Shown here in pieces: positions 45,116 to 54,408 of a DNA stretch of 60,568 bases. Origin of the DNA: an uncultured Collinsella sp. (GTDB lineage Bacteria; Actinomycetota; Coriobacteriia; Coriobacteriales; Coriobacteriaceae); assembly GCA_900754745.1 (NCBI GenBank), contig CAAEEB010000085.1, forward strand, positions 1 to 60,568, given 5' to 3'. A program made the position numbers and the translations under genes. The first letter of the stretch is position 1. Each line of letters opens with the position of its first letter. Under the pieces are notes generated by a model. It worked only from the letters and a program-made list of their open reading frames with translations, was not told where the DNA came from and made no database searches.

Positions 45116-46016
45116 GAGCCTTCGCCCCCTTGCGGCCAATGAGATGGATGATCAGGATGAAGATGAGGCTCATGCCCATCAGCAGCAGGCCGAGCGCCCA
45201 CAGGACGTCGTCCTGGGCCGAACCCTCGGCATAGACCGCCATGGACGTGGTGAGCGTGGTCGTGATGGTCGAAGCCGGCGACAGCAGCGACGTTGGCATG
45301 GCCTCGATGCCGCCGATGACCATGCGCACGGCGAGCGTCTCGCCAAAGGCACGGGTCATACCCAGGATGACCGCGGTCATGAGCGACGGCATGGCGGACT
45401 TGAGCACCACGTGCCAGATGGTCTGCCAGCGCGTGTAGCCCAGTGCGAGCGAACCCTGACGGTAACTATCGGGCACGGCGCGCAGGCCGTCGACCGAAAG
45501 CGTGGTCATGGTCGGCAGGATCATGACGGCCAGCACGATGGCGCCGGGCAGGATGCCCAGGCCCGTGCTCACGTGAAAGACGCTCTTCATGAGGCCGACG
45601 ACCACATGGAAGCCGATCAGGCCAAAGACGACCGAAGGGATGCCGGTCAAAAGCTCAATGAGCGGCTGGAAGATCTTGGAGCCAAACTTAGGGCTAATCT
45701 CGACCGCGAAGATGGCAGAGCCGATGGCGATGGGCAGCGCGATGAGCGTGGAGAGTACCATGACCGCAAACGAGGTGACGATCAGGGGCAGGGCACCGGT
45801 ATAGGGCAGACCGTTTTCGGCCGTGTTGGCCAGATCCCACTTGGTACCGGTGAAAAACTCGACGACCGAGACGCCGTCCTTGACAAAAGCCGAGAGGCCC
45901 TTTTGGGCGACCATGAAGATGAGCGCGGCAACAACAAGCGTCACGAGCGCTACGCACGCGCCCGTGACGCCCAGGCCCACGTTCTCAAGGTCGCGCTTTG
46001 GCAGCTGTTTTGCCAT
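45108..46016 (-). CDS. pstC: Phosphate ABC transporter permease PstC
   Basis: The first membrane subunit. A 302-residue protein with six membrane segments and the EAA-type loop YRQGSLALGYTRWQT. It also has the PstC-typical GIPSVVFGLIG. ATG 46016 has GGAAAGG upstream. It starts 25 bp after the pstS stop and overlaps pstA. Confidence 0.96.
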   Translation of the reverse strand: MAKQLPKRDLENVGLGVTGACVALVTLVVAALIFMVAQKGLSAFVKDGVSVVEFFTGTKWDLANTAENGLPYTGALPLIVTSFAVMVLSTLIALPIAIGSAIFAVEISPKFGSKIFQPLIELLTGIPSVVFGLIGFHVVVGLMKSVFHVSTGLGILPGAIVLAVMILPTMTTLSVDGLRAVPDSYRQGSLALGYTRWQTIWHVVLKSAMPSLMTAVILGMTRAFGETLAVRMVIGGIEAMPTSLLSPASTITTTLTTSMAVYAEGSAQDDVLWALGLLLMGMSLIFILIIHLIGRKGAKARG

Positions 46017-46041
46017 TGCAAACCTTTCCGGGGGCGATTAC

Positions 46042-46980
46042 TTATTTAGCGGAAACCTTGCCGCTGGCGTCCTTGACGACCTTCATGGCAGAGACGGGGA
46101 TGAAACCCTGCTCCTCGACGAGCTTGCCCTGGACGTCGTCGGAAAGCATGAAGTCCAGGAAGGCCTTGGTGGCGTCGTCGGCGTCCTTTGCGCAGTACAT
46201 GTGCTCGGTAGCCCAGATCTTAAAGGAGTCGTCGGTGACGTTTGCGCTCTTGGGCTCGACACCCTCGACCTTGATGGCGTTGAACTTGGAGTCATCGAAG
46301 TGCGAGAAGTCCAGGTAGGAGATGGCGTTGTCGGTGCTGCCCATCTGAGTCTGAACGTCGCCGGACTTGTCGAGCTCGGCGTCGCCCTTAAAGTCGACGG
46401 CCTCGTCGCCAAAGACGGCAGCCTCGAAGGTGGCGCGGGTGCCGGAGCCGGCCTTGCGGTTGAGGACGACGATGGTAACGTCGTCGCCACCGACCTCCTT
46501 CCAGTTGGTGATCTGGCCGGAGAAGATGCCTTTGAGCTGCTCGAGGGACAGGCCGTCGACCGTCACGTTCTTGGAGACGACGGGACCCATGCCCACGACG
46601 GCGACCTCGTGGTCGACGAGGTTCTTGACCTGATCGGCCTCGAGCTTGGTCTCGGCGAAGACGTCGGAGTTGCCGATGGTGACGGTGCCGGCGGCGACAG
46701 CGGTCAGACCCTTGCCCGAACCGTTGCCCGAACCGGAGATGGAAACGTCGGGGTTGGCGTCCATGAACTTCTCGGCAGCAGCCTCGACGAGAGCCTGGAA
46801 CGAGGAGGCGCCGTCATAGGTCACCTCGCCGGAGACGGACTCGGCAGCGGCGGCGCTACCCTTGTCGGCGGCGTCGGAAGTGTTGGAGCCACCGCAGCCA
46901 ACGAGACCGAGACCGACGATGCTGGCAAGACCACCAGCGAGGCCGAGGAACTGACGACGAGAATAAGCCTGATCGAGCAT
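46042..46980 (-). CDS. pstS: Phosphate-binding lipoprotein
   Basis: The extracellular phosphate receptor of the importer. The 312-residue protein has a Tat-like signal (SRRQFLGL, residues 7-14) and a lipobox LVGC with Cys29 as the lipid anchor, then an Ala/Ser linker. Phosphate-binding parts include ASSFQ, SGSGNGSGKG and RKAGSGTR. ATG 46980 has GAAAGGAAG upstream; the frame is open further but conserved sequence starts here. First gene of pstSCAB, so phosphate-starvation control is expected, but no clear Pho box was found. Confidence 0.95.
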   Translation of the reverse strand: MLDQAYSRRQFLGLAGGLASIVGLGLVGCGGSNTSDAADKGSAAAAESVSGEVTYDGASSFQALVEAAAEKFMDANPDVSISGSGNGSGKGLTAVAAGTVTIGNSDVFAETKLEADQVKNLVDHEVAVVGMGPVVSKNVTVDGLSLEQLKGIFSGQITNWKEVGGDDVTIVVLNRKAGSGTRATFEAAVFGDEAVDFKGDAELDKSGDVQTQMGSTDNAISYLDFSHFDDSKFNAIKVEGVEPKSANVTDDSFKIWATEHMYCAKDADDATKAFLDFMLSDDVQGKLVEEQGFIPVSAMKVVKDASGKVSAK

Positions 46981-47183
46981 GATCTTCCTTTCATACATGC
47001 GACTCGCGGGCACCCTGCCCGCTTTGCTGTTTGGAAAGATACGACCTCGATCGGGCGACAGCCGCGCCAGCTGCGGTTTCTTACGGGCATCTGATAGACC
47101 CTTACCGCAAGCGCTGCCCAGCCTTTACAAACGAATAACAATCCAGCGCCAAATATGGCGCACCTTTTACACCAATAAAAGCA

Positions 47184-47252
47184 AAGTTGCGGTGAAATAG
47201 TTCCTGTTTGGCCATCAAATGGCCCATTCTAGGAACTATTCCACCGCAACTT
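47184..47252. repeat. TTGCGGTGAAATAG palindrome, copy 2
   Basis: AAGTTGCGGTGAAATAGTTC (from 47184) and its near complement GAACTATTCCACCGCAACTT (to 47252). It lies between pstS and the M20 dipeptidase end. Confidence 0.85.
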
Positions 47253-47273
47253 AGATTGGGAAACCGCGAAACC

Positions 47274-48710
47274 TTAAAGCTCTAATTCATTCAAACGGAT
47301 GATCGCAACGATATAGATCTTGAGCGCTTGCTTGAGCTGTTCCTCGTTAGCGCACTCGTTGGGGCCGTGCATCTGGCCGCCCCACGCGGGCAGCTCAAGG
47401 CCGGTCTCCTCGGGGCCAAACGACACGGCGCGGGCAAAGTTGCGTGCGTACGTGCCACCGCCCATGGCGAAGGGCTCGGCATGCTTGCCCGTAAACTCGT
47501 TATAGGTATCGATAAGCGCCTTCACGGCCGGATCGTCGGCAGAGACCGAGAACGGCACCTTCGCGCGACCCAACTGGCACGTCACACCAAAGCGGCCCAC
47601 GAGCGGCTCGAGCTGCTCGCGGATGGTATCGGCACTGGTGCCATCGGGGAAGCGCACGTCGATGACCTGCTCAATGTGGCCATCCACCACGCGGATGACG
47701 CCGGGGTTGCACGTGAGCGGGCCAAACGCGGGACTCGTCGCGTCGATACCCAGGCCGCGGCCATAGGCATCCGCGTGCACAAAGGCCAAGAACTTGACGA
47801 ACTCGTGCTCGGCAGGCGTCAGCAGGCGCTCGTCGCGCGCACCAAACGCGTCCTCAGCCTCGCGCAGATACGCCACGATCAGGCCGACGGCATTGATCGT
47901 TCCCTCGGGCATCGAGGCATGACCGCCAATGCCGTGGGCGAAAATCTGGGCATGTCCGTTGTCGAGTGCTGTGATCTCCAGGCGGTCGGCGTTCTCAACG
48001 GGCGCCGGCAGCTCATCGGCGGCAATCGCAAGCTCGCAGATAGACTGCGACGGAATGGCGTTGCTCGCCTCGGCACCGCTCCAGGATACAATGCGCCCGC
48101 CGTCGATCTTGGGGCTCACAAACGTCGCCCCAAACTGGCCCTTCTCAGCATTGCAGACCGGGAACTCGGCATCGGGCGTAAACAGAAAGTCGGGGTCTGC
48201 GTGGTTCTCCAGATAATGGTGAACGTCGGACATGCCCACTTCCTCATCGCAACCCAGCAGCGCGCGGAAGGTGTAGCGCGGCACAATCCCGTGCTTGAGC
48301 AGGTAGGCGCCGGCGTAGAGCGACAACACCGCCGGGCCCTTGTCGTCGATCACGCCACGGCCGAGCAGCCAGCCCTCGCGACGCTCCATCGCAAACGGGT
48401 CGGTGTTCCAGCCGGGGCCTGCGGGCACCACGTCCACATGGCAAATGGTCGCGAGCTGTTTATCGCCGCGGCCCGGGATATCGGCAATGCCCACATAACC
48501 CTCGTCATCGCTCGTCTGGTAGCCGAGCTTTTGCGCAATGCCGAGCGCGCAATCGAGCGCATCACGGACCGGACGGCCAAACGGCGCACCGGGCTCCGCA
48601 TCGGCAGCAACGGCCACGGACGGATAGCTCACCAGCTGCTCGATATCGGCGACGACATCCTCCCAGACCTCGTCGACATACTCGGCAACGCTCTGCTCCA
48701 CCTGATTCAT
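47274..48710 (-). CDS. M20 dipeptidase (PepV/Sapep type)
   Basis: A 478-residue zinc dipeptidase. Metal and catalytic motifs are ICHVDVVPAGPGWNTDPF, GRGVIDDKGPAVLSLYA and LLGCDEEVGMSD, the PepV order. A long lid insertion lies between. It should cut dipeptides, often with beta-Ala or D-residues, in the cytoplasm. ATG 48710 has a very strong AAGGAGG. A HAD gene lies just upstream on the same strand. Confidence 0.92.
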   Translation of the reverse strand: MNQVEQSVAEYVDEVWEDVVADIEQLVSYPSVAVAADAEPGAPFGRPVRDALDCALGIAQKLGYQTSDDEGYVGIADIPGRGDKQLATICHVDVVPAGPGWNTDPFAMERREGWLLGRGVIDDKGPAVLSLYAGAYLLKHGIVPRYTFRALLGCDEEVGMSDVHHYLENHADPDFLFTPDAEFPVCNAEKGQFGATFVSPKIDGGRIVSWSGAEASNAIPSQSICELAIAADELPAPVENADRLEITALDNGHAQIFAHGIGGHASMPEGTINAVGLIVAYLREAEDAFGARDERLLTPAEHEFVKFLAFVHADAYGRGLGIDATSPAFGPLTCNPGVIRVVDGHIEQVIDVRFPDGTSADTIREQLEPLVGRFGVTCQLGRAKVPFSVSADDPAVKALIDTYNEFTGKHAEPFAMGGGTYARNFARAVSFGPEETGLELPAWGGQMHGPNECANEEQLKQALKIYIVAIIRLNELEL

Positions 48711-48764
48711 GGACGACCTCCTTAGCAATGAGCGACGAGCACGCCCGCCCCTCACATCACGTCA

Positions 48765-49427
48765 TTAGATAGCGAAAAGTTTAGCAAGCTCGGCCACCGA
48801 GTGCACCACCGCATCGGCACCCGCCGCCTCGTGCTCGCCCGGCGCCGCCGCGCCCGAATAGATGCCGATACACGGCACACCCATTGCGTGCGCGCCCTCC
48901 ACATCGTTAAAGCGATCGCCAATCATCACGGCATCGTCGGCCGTCGCACCGAGCGCCGCCAGGGCATCGCGGACCGAATCTGCCTTGGTCTCGCGCCCCT
49001 GCGGCGGATTCATGCCAACCACGGCTTCGAACTGGCAAAGCCCCAGCTCATGCACCATATCGATGCACTTCGCTTCCATGCGCGACGTTGCGACGGCCAT
49101 ACGCTTGCCCTGGGCGGCCAACCCATCCAGCAGCTCGGGGATCCCATCGAACACGGGGTACTCCTCCGGTCCCAGTTCATCAAAAAAGGCGCGGTACTCG
49201 TCGGCCACCACAAGCGACTCCTCGCGGGAGAAGCCATAAAAGTCGTGGAAGCTCTTCCACAGGGGCGGCCCGATCATGCGGCGCAGGTCACCCATCTGCG
49301 CCTCAGAAAACCCGCGCGCAGCCAGCGTCTTGCGCGTCGAGGTCATCACCGCCCGGCCCGTATCTGCCACCGTGCCGTCAAAATCGAACAGCACAATCGG
49401 CCGTCTGCATATCTCCAGCGCCTCCAT
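48765..49427 (-). CDS. HAD hydrolase, phosphoglycolate-phosphatase-like
   Basis: A 220-residue HAD phosphatase with an alpha-helical cap. It has FDFDGTVADTG (motif I), AVATSRMEAK (motif II), a Lys in ETKADSVRDAL (motif III) and VMIGDRFNDVEGAHAMGV (motif IV). The pattern fits Gph/PpaX/YjjG-type enzymes, and the substrate is uncertain. ATG 49427 (AGAGGG upstream) is preferred over an ATG two codons earlier. It probably forms an operon with the dipeptidase gene. Confidence 0.88.
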   Translation of the reverse strand: MEALEICRRPIVLFDFDGTVADTGRAVMTSTRKTLAARGFSEAQMGDLRRMIGPPLWKSFHDFYGFSREESLVVADEYRAFFDELGPEEYPVFDGIPELLDGLAAQGKRMAVATSRMEAKCIDMVHELGLCQFEAVVGMNPPQGRETKADSVRDALAALGATADDAVMIGDRFNDVEGAHAMGVPCIGIYSGAAAPGEHEAAGADAVVHSVAELAKLFAI

Positions 49428-49583
49428 CGGCATCCCTCTTCCCCAGTTGGTGATTTCCACACTTACACTTCAAACTGTTGACTATTCAACAATTAAAGCT
49501 GGCAATGTGGAACGACTCCACTATACTTGTCGCACTTTGCTCTCAGAAGGCGGCGCGCAAGCGCCCCAACGAAAGGTGCAATT

Positions 49584-50444
49584 ATGTCTTTTGCCATCAT
49601 AACCGACTCCACGTCGGACATCTCCCCCGCCCGCGCCCAAGAGCTCGGCATTTACGTGATTCCGCTGCATGTGATTATCGAAGGCGAGGACCTGCTCGAC
49701 CAGGTGCAGATCACCGCCGAGGAATACGTCGCCCGCATGGCCGGCTCCGAGCAGCTGCCGCACACCTCGCAGCCGAGCGCCGGTGAGTTCAAGGCACTCT
49801 TTGACCGCGTGCGCGCCGACGGCCACGACAGCGCCATCTTTATCTCGCTGTGCAGCGAGTGGTCCGCCTGCTATGCCAACGCCAGCCTGACGGCCGAAAC
49901 GCACGAGCTCGACGTGCGCTGCATCGACTCGCGCACCGGCTCGGGCGCCGAGGGCCTGCTGGTGGAGTACGCGCTGGCCATGCGCGAGGACGGCCGCAGC
50001 CTGGACGAGACCGAGGCGCAGATCCGCGCGACGCTGCCCGACGCCCACCTGCTGCTGATTCCCCGCACGCTCGAAAACCTCGTTAAGAACGGCCGCGCAC
50101 CTAAACTCGCCGGCCAGCTCACGCAAATGCTCAACATTCGCCTAGCCGTTTCGCCGGAGTGGAAATCGGGCGAGATCAAGGCCATCAAGAAGGGCCGCGG
50201 CGCCAAGCGCATCGTCGCCAACACCATGGCCGACTGCCTCGCGTTTTTGGCTGAACACCCGGGTTCGAGCGTGCGCGTACTCACGACCGGCGCCGCCGAG
50301 GAGCACGAGCTCGTCAACCAGGCGCTCGCAGGCCAGAACTACGTAGACGCCGGCACCGGCCCCATCGGCTGCACCATCGCCACCCACGTAGGCGTCGACG
50401 CCATCGCCATCAGCTACTGCCCCCGCTACCAGCCCATCCACTAG
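49584..50444 (+). CDS. DegV family fatty-acid-binding protein, second copy
   Basis: A 286-residue DegV/FakB protein. It opens MSFAIITDSTSDISPARAQE and has the LLLIPRTLENLVKNGRAPKLAG hinge. Compared with the copy at 8430-9284 it has a different loop after the first domain, so ligand preference may differ. ATG 49584 has GAAAGG. A hairpin repeat with a T-run follows and likely ends the transcript. Confidence 0.9.
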   Translation: MSFAIITDSTSDISPARAQELGIYVIPLHVIIEGEDLLDQVQITAEEYVARMAGSEQLPHTSQPSAGEFKALFDRVRADGHDSAIFISLCSEWSACYANASLTAETHELDVRCIDSRTGSGAEGLLVEYALAMREDGRSLDETEAQIRATLPDAHLLLIPRTLENLVKNGRAPKLAGQLTQMLNIRLAVSPEWKSGEIKAIKKGRGAKRIVANTMADCLAFLAEHPGSSVRVLTTGAAEEHELVNQALAGQNYVDAGTGPIGCTIATHVGVDAIAISYCPRYQPIH

Positions 50445-50458
50445 GGGCACCTTTACCG

Positions 50459-50527
50459 CTTGCGGTGGAATAGGGACTGTTTTTGGCTTATCAGCCGCAA
50501 ATCAATCCCTATTCCACCGCAACTTTT
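50459..50527 (+). terminator. TTGCGGTGGAATAG palindrome, copy 3, acting as terminator
   Basis: TTGCGGTGGAATAGGGA (50460-50476) pairs with TCCCTATTCCACCGCAA (50506-50522), followed by CTTTTTT. It sits 15 bp after the DegV stop. Confidence 0.85.
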
Positions 50528-50616
50528 TTGCTGCGCCATCCACATACAAGATATTGCTGGCGATCGGCGCGTTCTCAGCTGTTTGGGGAACTATGATTAG
50601 CCCCGAACGACACCCA

Positions 50617-50835
50617 GTGGGCAAAAAATGGCAAATATGAGTACTGTCACAATTTTAGTAACAGCAAAATCTCGCTGAAATTGCCCGGTTCCCCCGATTT
50701 CAAGTGCCATAACGTCCCGAATCATCGTGGTAAGGGGGTTGGATATATTAAAACGCAGTCAATTGGTCTTAAATACTTTCCAAATGATATGGTACTAGCC
50801 AAGCAACAGTACTCATATTTGCCTTTTTTGCCCAC
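50617..50835. mobile_element. MITE-like element with ~30-bp inverted ends
   Basis: GTGGGCAAAAAATGGCAAAT... (50617-50647) is complementary to ...ATTTGCCTTTTTTGCCCAC (50806-50835), with one unpaired base. The ~158-bp middle is AT-rich and non-coding. No transposase is present. No clear target duplication is visible. Confidence 0.65.
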
Positions 50836-50979
50836 CGGGTCCGAATGAAGCCCGCTCTTTGCGCCTCTGGCTACCTACATGACCGCAAATCCTGATTATC
50901 AAGGGCCCTCGCGCGCCCTGGCATCGACCAAAAGCCGCTCGCGGAATAATCCCTCGCTATTAGCGAACTTGAATCGAAA

Positions 50980-53900
50980 GTGCATATCCCAGAAAGTCGC
51001 AATGCCGTACCCTCGTCTCAGCAACTCCAATACAAGAACGGCATTCAAATGGGCAACACCATGCATCAATACGCCCTCTTTGGGAACACGCAATTCAAAT
51101 TCGATAAGACGATTGCACACGCTTCGGACCAACACCGACAAATCGTCATTTGCAACAACGGTTCAGACGTACGCTACGCCACACTTGAAGAGTGGAAAGA
51201 AGCTGGCGCTTTGTTCGATGAACGAGCGCAAATCGAGGGCATCGTCACCAGCGCAAGCCCAGCACGTGACAAACTCGAGCTCTTTCGCAGTCTCTTTACC
51301 GGGCGTAAAGATGTTTACGCTCATGGATATCGCAGAAAAGACGGAGGTATCGGCTATACACCCGCTTGCACAAACGAGTGGAAGCCGGGAATTTGCCCCA
51401 AAGCAGTTCATCAAAGAGTCAAATGCGCAGAATGCGGCAATCGCGTTTTCCTCGAATTAAGCGATGCCACGATCATCGCTCACTTTAAAGGCAAGGACGA
51501 CCGATTCCGCGATGTCCTTGGGCAATATGTGCTCGACAGGAACTGCAACACGAAAGTTCTCGTCATCGATTTTGACAAAGCAGACTGGAAAGAGGCAACA
51601 AATGCCGTACGGCTTGTTGCAAAACGACGGGGCATTAACGCCGCTGTTGAGCGCTCAAGGTCCGGCAACGGCGCACACATCTGGTTTTTCTTTCTCGAGC
51701 CAATTAGTGCAAAGGCTGCCAGAGAGTTTGGAAGTTGCCTCATAACCGAAGCTGCGGCGCTCAATAAAACAATCACGTTCGAGGCCTTTGATCGAATGCT
51801 ACCCGCTCAGACCACTATTCCCGATGGAGGCTTTGGAAACCTCATCGCACTTCCCTTTCAAGGCAAGGCACAACGTGAAGGAAACAGCGTATTTGTAGAT
51901 GAACAATTCGAGCCCCTTCCCGACCAATGGCTTTATCTGTCGCAAGTCCAGCTGATTCCGCGCTCGACAGTGCAAAATCTGATCGAGACCACTGGGGACA
52001 ACCCACACGGGCTAGCAACAGTTACGGTGGCAAACAAGACCAAACGGTATGCCCAAACGCCCCGCAAACGGCTACCGCTCACATCGCGGGACTTTCCTTC
52101 ATCGCTGTCCGTCACACAAGCCGATATGCTGTACATCCCCGAGAAGTCTCTGAGTCCAGCGGCTCAAATGGAAATCCGCGGGCTCGCAACATTCGCCAAC
52201 TCGGAATTCTTCCGCGCGCAATCTATGCATCAATCAGTATTCGGTAAACCGCGGCTCATAGACCTCAGCGAGCTTAGAGGCGGCTGCGTCGCGATTCCCA
52301 GAGGCTGTAAAGCTCAACTTGAGCGACTACTCCAAGAAACCGGCGTCTCTGTCCGCTATTCAGACGAACGCAAATCTGACAATCAAATTGTGATGACATT
52401 TAAAGGCGCCCTTCGCCCTGAGCAGCAAATCGCCGCTGATCAGATGCTCATATACGAAGACGGAATCATGTCCGCTCCGACAGGCTTCGGTAAAACCGTC
52501 ATCGGAGCTTACCTTATTGCCGCCATTGGTCTTCCAACGCTCGTCATCGTTCCCAAGACCGCACTCATAACCCAATGGAAATCCCAGCTCGAGCGATTTG
52601 TCGACATTACGGACAACAGGGAGCCCGTCCGAACCCCAAAAGGACGAATCAGCAAAAAGCAGCCTCCGCTCATCGGGCAAATTGGAGGAGGCAAGACCGC
52701 CGTAAGTGGCCTCATCGACGTCGCTTCATTTCAATCGCTGTCTGGCAAAGACCGCCAAACCGGAGAGCCAATAGTTAAGGACCTTGTTCGCAATTACGGC
52801 CTCATTATCTGCGACGAATGCCACCATGCCGCCGCGCCGCAGCTCGAGCTTGTTCTCAAGTCTGCCCCGGCCAAATACGTATACGGCCTTTCCGCAACGC
52901 CCGAGCGCTCCGACGGTCTTACGCGGGCACTCTCCATGCTCTGCGGCCCGCTTCGCTATGTCATCGATCCAAAAACGCAAGCGATCCAGCAGGGTATCCA
53001 GCGCATCGTACGGCCTCGTTTTACCGGAATTCGACTACCGGCCTACGAACCCGGTGCAAGCTTCAATCAGATTCTCGACCTTCTGTGCGCGCATACGGCA
53101 AGAAATGAATTGATTGTCGACGACGCCCTCGAAGCCGCATCAAGCGGTCGACATCCACTTGTGCTTTCAAAAAGGAAAAAGCATGCCGAGGAGCTTTGCA
53201 GGCTCTTTCACGACCGCGGACACGATCCCATCCTCTTAACCGGGGAAATCGATGCTAAAGAGAGGAAAGCGATACTGAGCAAGCTTCCCGACTTTGAACA
53301 CGAGCACAGAATCATTGTTGCCACCGAAAGCCTCCTGAGCGAGGGCTTCGACCTTGCATATCTCGACAACTTGTTTATTGCGACGCCGATAGCCTGGGAT
53401 GGCAGCGTAACGCAACAGGCAGGCAGGCTGCATAGAAACTACGGCGGCAAACAGCGGGTTGAGATATTCGACTACGTTGACCTGTCGATACCCATGCTCG
53501 CCCGCATGTACCAGAAGAGGCTCAAGACGTACGCCAAGCTTGGGTACGAAGTCTACGTGACCGGAGGCAGTGAGCAGTCCGATCAAAACATTCTTATAGA
53601 GCCGACAAATGCCGTAGAGACATTGGTTGACGACATTGCCGGCGCCGCCAAGAGCATCTTTATTGCCGCGCCCTACGCATCCGCGGCCTGCCTCGCAAAG
53701 CTCGGCGATGCAATCAGAGGTGCCATTGCCCGAGGGATTGCCCTTGAGATTTACGTTGTCTCGACTCCGCGTGAAGATGCAAAAGAGACTTTGGCCGAAA
53801 TGAACGTCGAATATGCCGTTAGAGCAGAAGGACGTTTGTGCGCAGCAATAATTGACGAAGAAACTGTCTGGTACGGAACGATTCCGCTGCTAGCTTTCCC

Positions 53901-54033
53901 CAAGAAAGAAGACTGCAGTATCCGGTTCAAAAACAGCGAGATCGCAGCGGAGCTCTTAGACGAAATCAGCCACAAGGGAAAGCCAGATGCCGCGTCAACA
54001 GACGGGACATCTCCATCACTTGCGGTGGAATAG
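50980..54033 (+). CDS. AEP primase / SF2 helicase / PLD-like fusion (TOTE-type)
   Basis: A 1017-residue multidomain protein. Residues ~100-330: Cys-rich segment (C130, C139, C149, C152) then an archaeo-eukaryotic primase core with DFD (197-199) and SGNGAHIW (228-235). Residues ~475-830: SF2 helicase with APTGFGKT (499-506), DECH (612-615), SATPE and QQAGRLHR (812-819). Residues ~880-1000: PLD-like domain ending VWYGT, whose HxK is replaced by RLC (952-954), so it is probably inactive. The LFRSLFTGRKDVY opening matches the TOTE conflict-system primases as I recall them. The start is uncertain (GTG 50980, ATG 51049 or 51061). The last codons lie inside a repeat. Confidence 0.85.
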   Translation: MHIPESRNAVPSSQQLQYKNGIQMGNTMHQYALFGNTQFKFDKTIAHASDQHRQIVICNNGSDVRYATLEEWKEAGALFDERAQIEGIVTSASPARDKLELFRSLFTGRKDVYAHGYRRKDGGIGYTPACTNEWKPGICPKAVHQRVKCAECGNRVFLELSDATIIAHFKGKDDRFRDVLGQYVLDRNCNTKVLVIDFDKADWKEATNAVRLVAKRRGINAAVERSRSGNGAHIWFFFLEPISAKAAREFGSCLITEAAALNKTITFEAFDRMLPAQTTIPDGGFGNLIALPFQGKAQREGNSVFVDEQFEPLPDQWLYLSQVQLIPRSTVQNLIETTGDNPHGLATVTVANKTKRYAQTPRKRLPLTSRDFPSSLSVTQADMLYIPEKSLSPAAQMEIRGLATFANSEFFRAQSMHQSVFGKPRLIDLSELRGGCVAIPRGCKAQLERLLQETGVSVRYSDERKSDNQIVMTFKGALRPEQQIAADQMLIYEDGIMSAPTGFGKTVIGAYLIAAIGLPTLVIVPKTALITQWKSQLERFVDITDNREPVRTPKGRISKKQPPLIGQIGGGKTAVSGLIDVASFQSLSGKDRQTGEPIVKDLVRNYGLIICDECHHAAAPQLELVLKSAPAKYVYGLSATPERSDGLTRALSMLCGPLRYVIDPKTQAIQQGIQRIVRPRFTGIRLPAYEPGASFNQILDLLCAHTARNELIVDDALEAASSGRHPLVLSKRKKHAEELCRLFHDRGHDPILLTGEIDAKERKAILSKLPDFEHEHRIIVATESLLSEGFDLAYLDNLFIATPIAWDGSVTQQAGRLHRNYGGKQRVEIFDYVDLSIPMLARMYQKRLKTYAKLGYEVYVTGGSEQSDQNILIEPTNAVETLVDDIAGAAKSIFIAAPYASAACLAKLGDAIRGAIARGIALEIYVVSTPREDAKETLAEMNVEYAVRAEGRLCAAIIDEETVWYGTIPLLAFPKKEDCSIRFKNSEIAAELLDEISHKGKPDAASTDGTSPSLAVE

Positions 54034-54085
54034 GGACTGTTTTTGGCTTGTCAACTGCAAATCAGCCCCTATTTCACCGCAACTT
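54020..54085. repeat. TTGCGGTGGAATAG palindrome, copy 4, overlapping a stop codon
   Basis: TTGCGGTGGAATAGGGA (54020-54036) pairs with CCCCTATTTCACCGCAA (54066-54082). The TAG that ends the primase-helicase gene (54031-54033) is part of the left arm. Confidence 0.85.
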
Positions 54086-54097
54086 AGAAGCAGGTGG

Positions 54098-54406
54098 TTA
54101 GCTTAACGGACCCTGGAACAGTTCTTGATGCGAACCCATTCTTACCAGTCGAATCACCGGATTGGTTTTATGCGGCAGGTAGAGAACGACCACGTCGACC
54201 AGACCATCGGAAAGATGAAAATCGATGTGACCGTTGTAGTTGCCGCCCGGGTTGGAGAGCTCGCGGGCACCGTACTCTGCCGGAAGCGAACCATGCGCCG
54301 AAAGCTCGGCGATAGCTGCCTTAAACTCGGTTTTTAGCTGTGGATGGCTCTGCATCGTTCGCTTATAGTCGGCCTTAAACTGAGCCTCGACCTTAATCTG
54401 AAACAT
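54098..54406 (-). CDS. YafQ-type RelE/ParE superfamily toxin
   Basis: A 102-residue ribosome-dependent mRNA interferase-like toxin. The C-terminal VIRLVRMGSHQELFQ matches the YafQ catalytic tail, with His in GSH. NGHIDFHLSDGLVDVVVLY is the core sheet. It should cleave mRNA at the ribosome when free of antitoxin. It starts two bases after the antitoxin stop with GAGGAA upstream, a standard antitoxin-first operon. Confidence 0.93.
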   Translation of the reverse strand: MFQIKVEAQFKADYKRTMQSHPQLKTEFKAAIAELSAHGSLPAEYGARELSNPGGNYNGHIDFHLSDGLVDVVVLYLPHKTNPVIRLVRMGSHQELFQGPLS

Positions 54407-54408
54407 CG

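Larger units (their letters stand above)
50445..50979. other. Intergenic region with terminator repeat and MITE-like element
   Basis: It holds the third TTGCGGTG palindrome (50459-50526) and a 219-bp inverted-repeat element (50617-50835). A 193-codon plus-strand frame (50879-51460) is a shadow of the large gene. Confidence 0.65.

Noticed and set aside
50879..51460. A 193-codon plus-strand frame
   Set aside because: Out of frame with the primase-helicase protein, which has clear motifs; no start signal.
50980..54033. A type I or III restriction helicase subunit
   Set aside because: The primase motifs DFD and SGNGAHIW and the PLD-like end do not belong to restriction helicases, and no methyltransferase is nearby.
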